30,943 nt of DNA from NAT127 sp041655035 (GTDB lineage: Bacteria > Pseudomonadota > Gammaproteobacteria > Pseudomonadales > Porticoccaceae): contig JBAZCN010000029.1 in NCBI GenBank assembly GCA_041655035.1, forward strand, positions 1 through 30,943, written 5' to 3'. Below, one piece after another: positions 15,970 to 23,855 of the stretch. Each line of letters opens with the position of its first letter. Within the stretch, counting starts at the first letter, position 1. The position numbers were made by a program, and so were the translations under genes. The notes below the pieces were generated by a model. It was given only the letters and a program-made list of their open reading frames with translations. It was not told where the DNA came from and did not search any database.

Positions 15970-16983
15970 TCAGTGGGCCATTACCACCATCACCTTGGCG
16001 CTGTTCCTGTCCTTCGCCGTTTCGAACGCCTGGGGGAAGTCGCCGAAATCGTAGCGGTGGCTGACATAGGCACCGATATCGTCGAGATCGATCCGACCCA
16101 GGGTGTCGAGCGCCTCGCCGAGTTCGGTGGGATAGCCGACCGCGGTCTTGAAACTCATTTCACGGATCAGCATCCCTTCGAGGTTGAGCGCCACCGGCTG
16201 AGGGTAGACGGCGGTCAGCACGATGCGACTCTGGAATTTGGCCATCGCCACGGTTTGCTCCAGCAGCACCGCCGCGCCGGCCATGTCGATGAACACGTCG
16301 GTGGCCACCGTGGCCTGGCCGAACATCGGCCCTGCCTCGCCGTGGATGGCGAGCAGCGCTTCGCGCAGGTCCCGCGCCGACGGGTTGACGGTGTGTGCCG
16401 CGCCCAGCTCCCGGGCCCGCGCCAGGCGGGCGTCGGAGAGGTCGACCGACACCACATCGCGCAAGCCGCGCCTGTTGAGCCAGAACACCGCGGCTAGGCC
16501 GATGGGCCCGGCGCCGTAGACGACGACCTTTTCGTCGCCGCTGAGGCCGGCCTGGTTGACGCCGTGCAGCGCCACCGCAAAAGGCTCCGCCAGGGCGGCC
16601 ACCTCGGCGGGCAGACCCTTGGGCACGGGCAGCAGATGCTGGCCGGGCCTGGCGCCGCGCACCAGCAGGTAGTCGGCGAAAGCGCCCTCCGAACCACCGT
16701 TGCCGATGATGTTATCCATCGCCCCCATCGGGTTGATCAGCACTCGCGCACCGACTTCCAGTCCCTCGACCGCCGGCCCGGCGGCGACGACGGTGCCGGC
16801 CGCCTCGTGCCCCAGAGGCCAGCCGCCGCCCTGCCGCTGCATGCCGTACTTGGCGAAGGTCAGGTCGCTGCCGCAGATGCCGCAGGCGTCGACTCGCAAC
16901 AGCACGTCCGCCGCGCCGATCTCGGGTTTCGCCACCTCGTCCACCCGGACGTCGTTGGCGCCATGGATATTAACCAGTTGCAT
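15970..16983 (-). CDS. Zinc-dependent alcohol/polyol dehydrogenase (MDR) lacking the structural-zinc lobe
   Basis: 337-residue medium-chain dehydrogenase. The catalytic zinc site is visible as CGICGSD (Cys37, Asp40) and GHE (His59, Glu60); the Rossmann motif GAGPIG is at 157-162, and Asp after SV at the end of the second strand (VVSVDLSDARL) favours NAD+. The four-cysteine structural-zinc loop expected near residues 85-105 is absent, replaced by a Gly/Asn-rich stretch (MGAMDNIIGNGGSEG). It follows the P450 at 17007-18233 by 23 bases on the same strand, with GGGAGA before its start. The pair therefore forms an operon and the enzyme likely oxidises the alcohol made by that P450. Confidence 0.88.
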   Translation of the reverse strand: MQLVNIHGANDVRVDEVAKPEIGAADVLLRVDACGICGSDLTFAKYGMQRQGGGWPLGHEAAGTVVAAGPAVEGLEVGARVLINPMGAMDNIIGNGGSEGAFADYLLVRGARPGQHLLPVPKGLPAEVAALAEPFAVALHGVNQAGLSGDEKVVVYGAGPIGLAAVFWLNRRGLRDVVSVDLSDARLARARELGAAHTVNPSARDLREALLAIHGEAGPMFGQATVATDVFIDMAGAAVLLEQTVAMAKFQSRIVLTAVYPQPVALNLEGMLIREMSFKTAVGYPTELGEALDTLGRIDLDDIGAYVSHRYDFGDFPQAFETAKDRNSAKVMVVMAH

Positions 16984-17006
16984 GGAATCTCTCCCGTATC
17001 GTCCGC

Positions 17007-18233
17007 CTACCAGACCAGCGGCAAGGTGGTGGGCTGGATGATGCCGCCCACCTGGCTGCTGATGGTCGCCCCGGGCTTGATACCGAACTGCGGCAATGCC
17101 GCCAGCAGTTCTTCGAGGGCGATGCGCAGTTCGCGGCGGGCGAGATGCACGCCGAGGCAGAAATGCGGTCCCACGGCAAAGGAGACGTGGGGGGCCTTGC
17201 GGTCGAAGCGGACCTCATGGGGGTTTTCGTAGGCCACCCCGTCGCGGCCGACCACCGTGGTGCACATCGCCACCTTGTCGCCGGGTTTGACCGTCGCTCC
17301 CGCCACCTGGGTTTCCTTGACGCAGACGCGGAAGGTGGTGACCGCGGCGAACACCCGCATGAACTCTTCCACCGCAGCGCCGATCTGCTCGGGATTGTTG
17401 CGCAGGAAATTCTGTTGCTCGGGGTTTTCCGCCAGGTAGCGCACCTGGTTGCCGATATTGGCGGTGACCGTATCGAGGCCGCCGATAAACAGGTTGAAGG
17501 CGTAGCCGACCAGTTCATCATCCGTCCACTTGCGGCCGTCGACCTCTGACTTGATGGCGGCGCTGATCAGGTCGTCGCCGGGATTCTGCTTGCGCTCTTC
17601 GATCACTTCCCGAAGATAGTCGACCACGTTGCGAGTACTCTCCTGCATCACCGACAGCTCGCCGGAGTGGAGCAGGCCGTGCTCCCACTTCTGGAAATCC
17701 CAGAGCCGCTCCTGGGGCAGGTTCATCATGTCGAGCACCACCGCCACCGGGAACGGAAAGGCGAAATCCGTCATCAGCTGGCATTCGCCCCTGTCCTTGA
17801 AGCCGGCTATCAGGTTGCGCGCGCGCCGCCGCAGGTCATCCTCGAGCAGTTTCATCCGCGGTGGCGAAAACAGGGGGTTCAGGGCGACGCGGAACAGGGT
17901 GTGGTCTGGTGGGTCCATCTCGGTCGGCACCTGGTTCCAGCTTTCACCGATAAAGCGCGAGAAGGAGCTCCAGCCGCGGTTGGAGAAGTGCTCGGTGTCG
18001 AAGAAGACGCGGTTGATGTCCTCCTTGCGGCGGAACAGCCAGGCGCCGCCGCCCTCCCCGGGGTAGATGCCGAGGGCATAGGCGGCGTCCGGCCCCTCGC
18101 AGGCCTGGGGCACCAGGGTGTCCCAGGGGTTTTCGTCGGAGAAACGCCCGAGCAGCAGGGGGAATTGCTCGACCATATGGGCTGGGACATGGTCGGGGAT
18201 CACGGGGGCAAAGGGAGAAGAATCGGAAGTCAT
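17007..18233 (-). CDS. Cytochrome P450, first gene of a P450-dehydrogenase operon
   Basis: 408 residues from ATG 18233 (GAGG 7 bases upstream; the 24-residue extension to 18305 is rejected). Motifs are the C-helix MDPPDHTLFRVAL near 107, I-helix GGLDTV at 251-256, ExxR at Glu290-Arg293 and heme loop FAVGPHFCLG with thiolate Cys359. The heme loop has Ala where most P450s have Gly after the first Phe. It is a different subfamily from the P450 at 14578, so the two probably attack different positions or substrates. Soluble, needing an external redox partner. Divergent from the SnoaL-like gene across a 333-base spacer. Confidence 0.93.
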   Translation of the reverse strand: MTSDSSPFAPVIPDHVPAHMVEQFPLLLGRFSDENPWDTLVPQACEGPDAAYALGIYPGEGGGAWLFRRKEDINRVFFDTEHFSNRGWSSFSRFIGESWNQVPTEMDPPDHTLFRVALNPLFSPPRMKLLEDDLRRRARNLIAGFKDRGECQLMTDFAFPFPVAVVLDMMNLPQERLWDFQKWEHGLLHSGELSVMQESTRNVVDYLREVIEERKQNPGDDLISAAIKSEVDGRKWTDDELVGYAFNLFIGGLDTVTANIGNQVRYLAENPEQQNFLRNNPEQIGAAVEEFMRVFAAVTTFRVCVKETQVAGATVKPGDKVAMCTTVVGRDGVAYENPHEVRFDRKAPHVSFAVGPHFCLGVHLARRELRIALEELLAALPQFGIKPGATISSQVGGIIQPTTLPLVW

Positions 18234-18566
18234 GATGGTGCCTCGATGGTTGTAGACGATGTTCAGTGACCCGGTGCCGGCGGCGACCGCCGCGCCCGAT
18301 GTCATCGTGTCCTGGATATGCCAGGCTGTGATTATTGGTGGCTCTACCAGGTGCAGTGTAAGCCATTACCGGCGGCGGCATAAACCACCCGGCTAGGGAT
18401 TTAGCGACCCGCTTGCCGGATAGCGCCATTATCCGGCCCCGGTGGCCCCTGGCCAGGGTTGGATTGGCTTTGCCAGATGATACCGTTACCCTGTCCCCAT
18501 CCGCTGATGACGGGCGACCGCCGCCCGCCGTCTCATCCACTACAACGACAAACAACCGGAACAGCC
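18234..18566. other. Divergent regulatory spacer between P450 and SnoaL-like genes
   Basis: 333 bases with no convincing gene. A perfect 8-bp stem GCCGGATA (18415-18422) with TATCCGGC (18430-18437) and a 7-nt loop lies near the middle. It could be a transcription-factor site or a small hairpin. No clear -35/-10 pair or copy of the 27-bp operator seen at 20852 was found. Confidence 0.4.
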
Positions 18567-19070
18567 ATGAGCGACAACCTGAAAGGCCACGTCGACGTCG
18601 ACACCCTCACCCACCTGACCGACCGGCAGAAGAGCAATGTCCGTTTCTGGATGAAGCTGCAGGACACCCTGAACGCCGGCAAATTCGGCGCCGAGATGGA
18701 CGCCTTCTTCCATCCCGGGATGACCTACGGCAATCCCAGCCGCCCGGACCTGGGCACCTACGCCCAGTGGAAAACCTCTCCCGAGGAACTCTACAAGCGC
18801 TTTCCGCCCTCCCATTACCGCACCATCAACGCCACCGGGATCGGCGACGATGAAATCTGGGTGTACTGCCACCACACCGGCAGGCACCACGGCGGCAACT
18901 ACATGGGCATCGCGCCCACCGGCAACGAGATCAATGTGGAATGGTTTTCCACGGTGACCTTCAAGGACGGCAAGATCATCCGTATTTTCAGTATCGCCGA
19001 CGTGCTGTCGATGCTGATCCAGGTCGGCCGGATCGATCCGGCCGCGCTGCCCGTGGACCCCTATCAATAA
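18567..19070 (+). CDS. SnoaL/NTF2-like fold protein
   Basis: 167-residue soluble protein starting at MSDNLKGHVDVD (ATG 18567; the 36-codon upstream extension has no family match). It shows the cone-like alpha+beta NTF2 pattern: an initial helix with FWMKLQDTLNAGKFGAEMDAFFHPGMTYGNP, the strand YRTINATGIGDDEIWVYCHHTG, GIAPTGNEINVEWFSTVTFKDGKIIRIFSIAD and a final helix with LSMLIQVG. SnoaL-type proteins include polyketide cyclases, ketosteroid isomerases, epoxide hydrolases and dehydratases, so an isomerase or hydrolase role next to the P450s is reasonable. The catalytic residues are not clear enough to choose. It converges on the sulfatase gene. Confidence 0.75.
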   Translation: MSDNLKGHVDVDTLTHLTDRQKSNVRFWMKLQDTLNAGKFGAEMDAFFHPGMTYGNPSRPDLGTYAQWKTSPEELYKRFPPSHYRTINATGIGDDEIWVYCHHTGRHHGGNYMGIAPTGNEINVEWFSTVTFKDGKIIRIFSIADVLSMLIQVGRIDPAALPVDPYQ

Positions 19071-19086
19071 ACGGCGCGGGAACCGA

Positions 19087-19109
19087 CCCATCGCCCCCCC
19101 GGCGATGGG
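19087..19109. terminator. Hairpin between converging SnoaL-like and sulfatase genes
   Basis: CCCATCGCC (19087-19095) pairs perfectly with GGCGATGGG (19101-19109) around a five-C loop. It lies in the 47-base gap between two converging stops and is likely a shared terminator. Confidence 0.55.
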
Positions 19110-19117
19110 CCCGCCAC

Positions 19118-20818
19118 TCAATCCACCAACACCTGCGCCGCGCTGGCGTAGCGCTCCCAATCGGCGATCAGCTGCTGGCGGACATCGGGGTGCTGGTCGG
19201 CGACATCGACGCGCTCGGCGGGGTCCGCCGCCAGGTTGAACAGCTGCCAGGCGCCGGAGCCCAGCGGGGCGGGCAGCGAAACCAGCTTCCACGGCCCGCG
19301 GGTGACCGAGCGCTGGCCGTGCAGTTCGAAGGGTACCGATACGTCGTCAGGGTAGATGACGTCCGCCCGCCCGGTGAGATAGGGCAGCATCGACCTGCCG
19401 CGAATGGGCGCCACAGCGCGACCCGCGAGCTGTTCGGCGGCGGGCACCGCCGCCAGTTCCAGCAGCGTGGGCACCACATCCATCACATTGCCGTAGGCAG
19501 CGCCCGGGTCGCTCCGCCAGCCGAACCGGGCGCCGCTGACGATCGCCGGCACCCGGGTGCCGCCCTCCGTCACCAGCCCCTTGTACTGGCGAAACGGCGC
19601 CGACGCCGCCTGGGCCCAGTATCCGCCGTAAAAGAGGAAAGAGGTCGCCGAACCCATATTGTCGAAGGCATTGTCGAAGCCGCTGATGAACTCAAATGCT
19701 CCGGGCACCACCTTGAAGGTTTCCGCGGTTTCGCCCGCCGCGCCATTGTCGGAGATGAACAGAAACACGGTGTTGTCGGCCCTGCCGTCGGCCTCGAGCC
19801 GGGCCACCAACCGCCCGACATTCCAGTCGAGGCGTTCGACCATGGCGGCGTAGATTTCCATTTTGCGCGCCTCGATCCGGCGCTCGTCCGCCCCGAGCTT
19901 GTCCCAGGCGGCGGCATCGGGGGTCATCTCGTGGGCAACGACATCCTCGGCGATCAACCCCAGGGCCTTCATCCGCGCCAGCCGCTGGTCGCGCAGCGCC
20001 GCCCAGCCCTCGTCGTACTTGCCGCGGTATTTTTCGATCAACTCCGCAGGCGCCTGGAGCGGCGAGTGCGGCGCCGTAAAGGCCAGGTAGGCGAAAAAAG
20101 GCTGGTCGGTGTCGGACTCGGCGATTTTCTCGATAAGCCGCGTGGTGAAATAATCGGAAGAGTAGAAATCCTCGGGGATCGAGACCTGCTTGCCGTCATC
20201 GAGATAGACCGCCCCCATGCCACCCCCGCCCGCCGAGCCAAAGCCGCCCAGGCCGAAATGGTTGTGGCCGCCCTGCAACAGCGCAAAGCTGTTGTCGAAG
20301 CCGCGGCTCGACGGGAGGCTGTCCTCGGTCATCCCGAGGTGCCATTTACCCGCCATGAGGGTGGTGTAGCCCCCCGCCTTCAAGCGCTCCGCGAGCGTCG
20401 CCACCCGATCGGTGATCCGCCCTTCATAGCCGTAGCGGCCCGCCACCGCCGGGCGCAAGGCCTCGGCCATCGCGCCGACGCCTGCGGTGTGGTTGTCGGT
20501 GCCCGTCAACAGCATCGAACGGGTCGGCGAGCAGGTCGGCGCGGCGTGGAAATTGGTGAGCTTCAGACCGTTCGCCGCCAGGGTGTCGAGGTGGGGCGTA
20601 TCGATCTCGCCGCCGAATGCGCCGATGTCCGAATAGCCGAGATCGTCGGCGACGATCACCACGATATTGGGTGCCACGACATCGGAGACGGCCGCCGCCT
20701 CGGCCCGGGCGGTGGAAAGACTGAACAAAGCCAGTAGTCCCCAGCCGGCCAGGGCGATGAGTGTGGGGGCGGAGCCGTTGCCGGTCAGACGGTTGAATCC
20801 GGGCATGCCTGCTGCCAT
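19118..20818 (-). CDS. Exported sulfatase (arylsulfatase type, Cys/formylglycine class)
   Basis: 566 residues from ATG 20818, preferred because GGGAG lies upstream; an ATG at 20851 adds 11 residues, lacks a ribosome site and abuts the operator. A long signal peptide (LIALAGWGLLALFSLSTARAEA) sends it to the periplasm. Metal-binding Asp58-Asp59 in VADDLGYSD and the modification motif Cys96-Ser-Pro-Thr-Arg100 mark a type I sulfatase needing formylglycine at Cys96. AGKWHLG and FLFISDNGAAGET supply further active-site residues. It hydrolyses a sulfate ester; the substrate is unknown. No formylglycine-generating enzyme is in the window. It diverges from a TetR regulator over a shared operator. Confidence 0.9.
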   Translation of the reverse strand: MAAGMPGFNRLTGNGSAPTLIALAGWGLLALFSLSTARAEAAAVSDVVAPNIVVIVADDLGYSDIGAFGGEIDTPHLDTLAANGLKLTNFHAAPTCSPTRSMLLTGTDNHTAGVGAMAEALRPAVAGRYGYEGRITDRVATLAERLKAGGYTTLMAGKWHLGMTEDSLPSSRGFDNSFALLQGGHNHFGLGGFGSAGGGGMGAVYLDDGKQVSIPEDFYSSDYFTTRLIEKIAESDTDQPFFAYLAFTAPHSPLQAPAELIEKYRGKYDEGWAALRDQRLARMKALGLIAEDVVAHEMTPDAAAWDKLGADERRIEARKMEIYAAMVERLDWNVGRLVARLEADGRADNTVFLFISDNGAAGETAETFKVVPGAFEFISGFDNAFDNMGSATSFLFYGGYWAQAASAPFRQYKGLVTEGGTRVPAIVSGARFGWRSDPGAAYGNVMDVVPTLLELAAVPAAEQLAGRAVAPIRGRSMLPYLTGRADVIYPDDVSVPFELHGQRSVTRGPWKLVSLPAPLGSGAWQLFNLAADPAERVDVADQHPDVRQQLIADWERYASAAQVLVD

Positions 20819-20851
20819 TTGCCTACTCCCTCTGTGGATGAGTCCGAACAT

Positions 20852-20878
20852 ATTATTAAGTAATATCTACTTAATAAT
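20852..20878. promoter_or_regulatory. 27-bp palindromic operator between sulfatase and TetR genes
   Basis: ATTATTAAGTA (20852-20862) and its exact reverse complement TACTTAATAAT (20868-20878) flank a 5-base spacer. This AT-rich perfect palindrome stands out in a GC-rich region and lies between the divergent sulfatase and TetR genes. Its size and symmetry suit a TetR-family dimer, so the neighbouring regulator is the likely ligand. Confidence 0.8.
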
Positions 20879-20887
20879 GGTAGTTGG

Positions 20888-20893
20888 TATACT
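20888..20893 (+). promoter_or_regulatory. -10 box (TATACT) of the TetR gene
   Basis: TATACT has five of six consensus bases, 37 bases before the TetR start and 10 bases after the palindrome. A -35 box would fall inside the operator, so bound repressor should block the promoter (autoregulation, inferred). Confidence 0.45.
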
Positions 20894-20929
20894 CTCTCCC
20901 GGTCAACAACCGCACGAACCGCCACAGCC

Positions 20930-21568
20930 ATGTCCACCCCGGCAAAGCCAATCTGGAAAAAGCCCGCGCTGCGCCTGATGGCGGAGGCGGAACGGCTGAT
21001 CGGTGAACACGGCTACGACAACGTGTCACTGGTGCAAATCGCCAGGGTCGCCGGCCAGGCCAACAAATACGCGGTGCAATACCATTTCGGCGACAAGGAG
21101 AGCCTGGTGCGGGCCATCTTCGACGACCGCCTGGCCCGCATCGGTGCCCGCCGTCGCGCCCTGCTGGACCAACTGCGGGCATCCGGCAAGCCCGGCATCC
21201 ATGAGCTGCTGACGGCGTTTATCTACCCCGTGTACCAAGAGGTGGACGAACGAGGACTGCACAGCTACGCCCGCTTTGCGGAGCGCATGCTGGACACTCC
21301 CCTGGTGGCGGATATGTGGTTTGCCTCCGAGCATTTCGCCACTACCGACGAAGTGCGCCGGGAACTCGCCGGACTGTGCGGCCACCTGAGTGGCGAGGAA
21401 TTCACCCTGCGCTACAGCCTGGTCAGCGCCCTGCTGACCCAGACCCTGACGGTCATCGATCGCGCCGCGCGCCAGGGCGGCGAAAGCCCCCGGCAGTCCC
21501 CGGAGCGGATACTGGATACCGCCATCGCCATGGCCTGCGAAGCGCTGGCGTTGGCCTCTTCCCCCTGA
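20930..21568 (+). CDS. TetR/AcrR family transcriptional regulator
   Basis: 212-residue regulator. The N-terminal DNA-binding domain has its helix-turn-helix at about residues 32-53 (VSLVQIARVAGQANKYAVQYHFGDKESLV), the YHF-x-DKESL motif being diagnostic of the family. The C-terminal two-thirds is a helical ligand and dimer domain with no recognised ligand signature. It is transcribed divergently from the sulfatase, and a 27-bp perfect palindrome lies in the 111-base gap. It most likely represses the sulfatase and itself until a substrate-derived ligand binds. Whether it also controls the P450 and Rieske genes is unknown. Confidence 0.88.
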   Translation: MSTPAKPIWKKPALRLMAEAERLIGEHGYDNVSLVQIARVAGQANKYAVQYHFGDKESLVRAIFDDRLARIGARRRALLDQLRASGKPGIHELLTAFIYPVYQEVDERGLHSYARFAERMLDTPLVADMWFASEHFATTDEVRRELAGLCGHLSGEEFTLRYSLVSALLTQTLTVIDRAARQGGESPRQSPERILDTAIAMACEALALASSP

Positions 21569-21682
21569 ACAACCTCGCGCACAGCACAGCCTCTCCCTTT
21601 GAACAACCCTGCGACACCGGATGCCCGCAGTTTGGGGTCGCGACACCCCGCCCCGCTGTGGTTATCGGTCGAGCGGGATCGG

Positions 21683-21702
21683 GGGACCGGGCGCCCGGTC
21701 CC
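21683..21702. terminator. 20-bp palindrome, convergent terminator
   Basis: GGGACCGGGC (21683-21692) is followed at once by its reverse complement (21693-21702). An overlapping alternative stem GAGCGGGA/TCCCGCTC (21671-21678 with 21699-21706) also exists. It lies between the converging TetR and cupin-like genes. Confidence 0.5.
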
Positions 21703-21704
21703 GC

Positions 21705-22640
21705 TCAGGCGTGCAGGGACGGTGCTTCGCGATGCCAGGGAAAAGCCCCGATCTCGTCCGCCATGTCGATGCGGGCGCGGCGATCGGCAATGATCCAGGT
21801 GGCTTCCAGGCCGTCGGCGCCGCTGACGATCTCGGGCATCTCCCGGTAGGCACCCTGGATGCGCATGTCGCCGGCGACATATTCCCGGTCGCCGATGCGG
21901 CAGGATCCGCCACTCACCACCAGAAAGCGCTCGCTGCCGCAGGTGCTGGCGGCGCTCACCCGGCAGCCGGGGGCGGCCTTCACCACCAGCGCCACGGGGC
22001 CCCTGTCCCGGTCCCCCAGTACACCGCTCACCAGCGCCGGCTTATGGTCCTGTACCCCTCTGGCCAGCGCCGCGAAGGAACCCAGCCGGTAGCCCCGCTC
22101 GCAGGGGCCCTCGCTGGTGGCGATGGCGGCAATGCCTCTAGGTCCGGCAGGATGTGGGTAGACCTCATCATCGGCGAGTGGTCTGTCGTTGCCGCTGCCA
22201 GTATTGATCAGGGTTTCCTTGTGCGCCTCCCGCACCAGAGTGGGGCGAGCGCCGCGGCGATCCCCCAGTACCAGCATCACCCATGCGGCACCACCCTTAC
22301 CAGGGTGTTCGCTGTAACGCAAGCCGGATTCCTGGAAGGCGAAGGAGCCAGCCCCCATGGTTTTGTTCGCCAGGCTCCATTCGCCTCCGGAAATCACCCG
22401 GAACTGGTCTGTGCCATGAAAGTGAGGTGGATCGATACTGTTGGGCCAGTCCAGGGGCTCGCTCTCCAGGGGAGAAATTAGGCCGAGCTGAAACACCGGC
22501 CCGCTTTCCGGATCGCCCATTTCAAAGGTGAAGCTCTTGATCGAACCTTGGGGCGTCATCAATGGCCATTCCTCCGGCCTGCGGTAGGACAGGTCGAGAT
22601 AATCGCTGCCGAGCTCGAGTACGCCGTAACCGTTAAACAT
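21705..22640 (-). CDS. Cupin-like protein of unknown function paired with a Rieske oxygenase
   Basis: 311 residues. The middle (about residues 72-85) reads PPHFHGTDQFRVISGGEW, a cupin metal-site pattern (H-x-H-x3-Q) followed by a second half with GSERFLVVSGGSCRIGDREYVAGDMRIQG that looks like a second, metal-poor cupin barrel. This suggests a bicupin made of two related halves. A specific function was not recognised; cupins next to oxygenases can be dioxygenases, isomerases or binding proteins. It starts 29 bases after the Rieske gene with AAGGAGAGG ahead, so the two are an operon and may act on the same compound. Confidence 0.6.
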   Translation of the reverse strand: MFNGYGVLELGSDYLDLSYRRPEEWPLMTPQGSIKSFTFEMGDPESGPVFQLGLISPLESEPLDWPNSIDPPHFHGTDQFRVISGGEWSLANKTMGAGSFAFQESGLRYSEHPGKGGAAWVMLVLGDRRGARPTLVREAHKETLINTGSGNDRPLADDEVYPHPAGPRGIAAIATSEGPCERGYRLGSFAALARGVQDHKPALVSGVLGDRDRGPVALVVKAAPGCRVSAASTCGSERFLVVSGGSCRIGDREYVAGDMRIQGAYREMPEIVSGADGLEATWIIADRRARIDMADEIGAFPWHREAPSLHA

Positions 22641-22669
22641 TGGTATGTCCTCTCCTTATCTGTCTCATC

Positions 22670-23749
22670 TCAATTGGCGACCGCGATCCAGGGCGCCGTG
22701 TGGATTCCCCGGGTTTCAACCACGCCATTGGCTTTGCCCTGGTTGGCGGCGGTTTCGGAGCGCGGCCGGTAGAACTGGCCGTACCACTGCCGATAGCGGC
22801 GAAACGGCGGATCGCCGGGGATCTCCACCGGTCTCAGGCTGGGTTTCTTGCGCTGGAAGATATGCAGGTCCTGCTCAAAGGCCAGCCTGCTGAACTGGCA
22901 GATCTGCTGGTGCACAGCGCGATCCTCTTCGGTCACCGTATCGCCCCTCGCCTTCATCATCACCGCGTGCCAGCTGCGCACCTTGCCGTCCTCGACGGGG
23001 GTATGGCAGAACACCAGAATCGCCGGGCGCTCGCCTTCCATCTCCGCCCGCAGGAAACCGGGCCCGGTGTAGCGGGAGTGAGTGACGCTGACGAATTCGC
23101 CGCCATCGGGCAGCACTGTGGCGGTACGGCTGGTAGTCTGGGCGCAATGATCGTCAAAGGTCACTGCGTGATACACCACCCGGTCGGAACCGTGGACATT
23201 GGCCAGGTGGATCTTGTCCACCCCGTGCTCCGCCAGTTCCATGGGGTGAACGTCCCATACACCCATCTCCTCCACTTCGCTGCACAGCCACTGAAGATCG
23301 TCCCACTGAGGGATGGCGGGCAGCTCGTAGGTAGGCTCGCCACCCTCCTCGTCGTGCCACACAAACACCATGCCGCCGGTTTCCTGGACTCGCCAGGACC
23401 TGATTCGCAGGGTGTCAGGGATGGTGATATCGGAATAGGGAATTTCCCTACACTTGCCATCGGCGCCAAAAATCCAGCCGTGGTTGGGGCAGCGGATGGC
23501 ATCACCCACAACCTGTACGCAGTGCTGCGCGGTGGCGCCAGTGGGCCCCACCGCCAGATGTGCGCCCATATGAGGGCAGTAGGCATCAAGCATCACCGGC
23601 TTGCCGCTCTCGCCGCGGTAGAGCACCACGTCTTCGCCGAAAAATCGCCCTTCATCGGGGACAGAAGTAACCGACGCGGATGACGCCACCATCAACCAGC
23701 CTCGTGGATAGGTGAACTGGCCGAGTTGATAATCAGCTGTTTTAGCCAT
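22670..23749 (-). CDS. Rieske non-heme iron oxygenase, KshA-like
   Basis: 359-residue oxygenase component. The Rieske cluster ligands are Cys58-Pro-His60 and Cys87-x2-His90 (CPHMGAHL and CPNHGWIF). The catalytic domain shows the bridging Asp178 and iron ligands His181 and His186 in D-x2-H-x4-H (VDKIHLANVH). The surroundings (LDAYCPHMGA, GDGKC-IPY-like FGADGKCREIPYSD, RSWRVQETGGMVFVWHDEEG) closely resemble 3-ketosteroid 9-alpha-hydroxylase KshA. A steroid or other polycyclic substrate is thus plausible but not proven. It needs a reductase not encoded here. AGAGG precedes the start. First gene of a two-gene unit with the cupin-like gene. Confidence 0.88.
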   Translation of the reverse strand: MAKTADYQLGQFTYPRGWLMVASSASVTSVPDEGRFFGEDVVLYRGESGKPVMLDAYCPHMGAHLAVGPTGATAQHCVQVVGDAIRCPNHGWIFGADGKCREIPYSDITIPDTLRIRSWRVQETGGMVFVWHDEEGGEPTYELPAIPQWDDLQWLCSEVEEMGVWDVHPMELAEHGVDKIHLANVHGSDRVVYHAVTFDDHCAQTTSRTATVLPDGGEFVSVTHSRYTGPGFLRAEMEGERPAILVFCHTPVEDGKVRSWHAVMMKARGDTVTEEDRAVHQQICQFSRLAFEQDLHIFQRKKPSLRPVEIPGDPPFRRYRQWYGQFYRPRSETAANQGKANGVVETRGIHTAPWIAVAN

Positions 23750-23855
23750 ACTGTGCCTCTGTTACTTATCGTAGTAATTGCATGGAGTCGACACGACAAC
23801 CATCGGCGATATCGCTTTGAATCGATGGTAGGAGCGAGAGAAGCCTTTGTCCAGC

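Noticed and set aside
18941..20737. Plus-strand open frame of 598 codons antisense to the sulfatase
   Set aside because: Arg/His/Gly-rich translation without any motif; the minus-strand sulfatase has a signal peptide and catalytic residues.
23761..23782. Second copy of the TetR operator before the Rieske gene (TTACT ... AGTAA)
   Set aside because: Only 5-base arms in the opposite order to the 27-bp palindrome; too weak to call a shared site.
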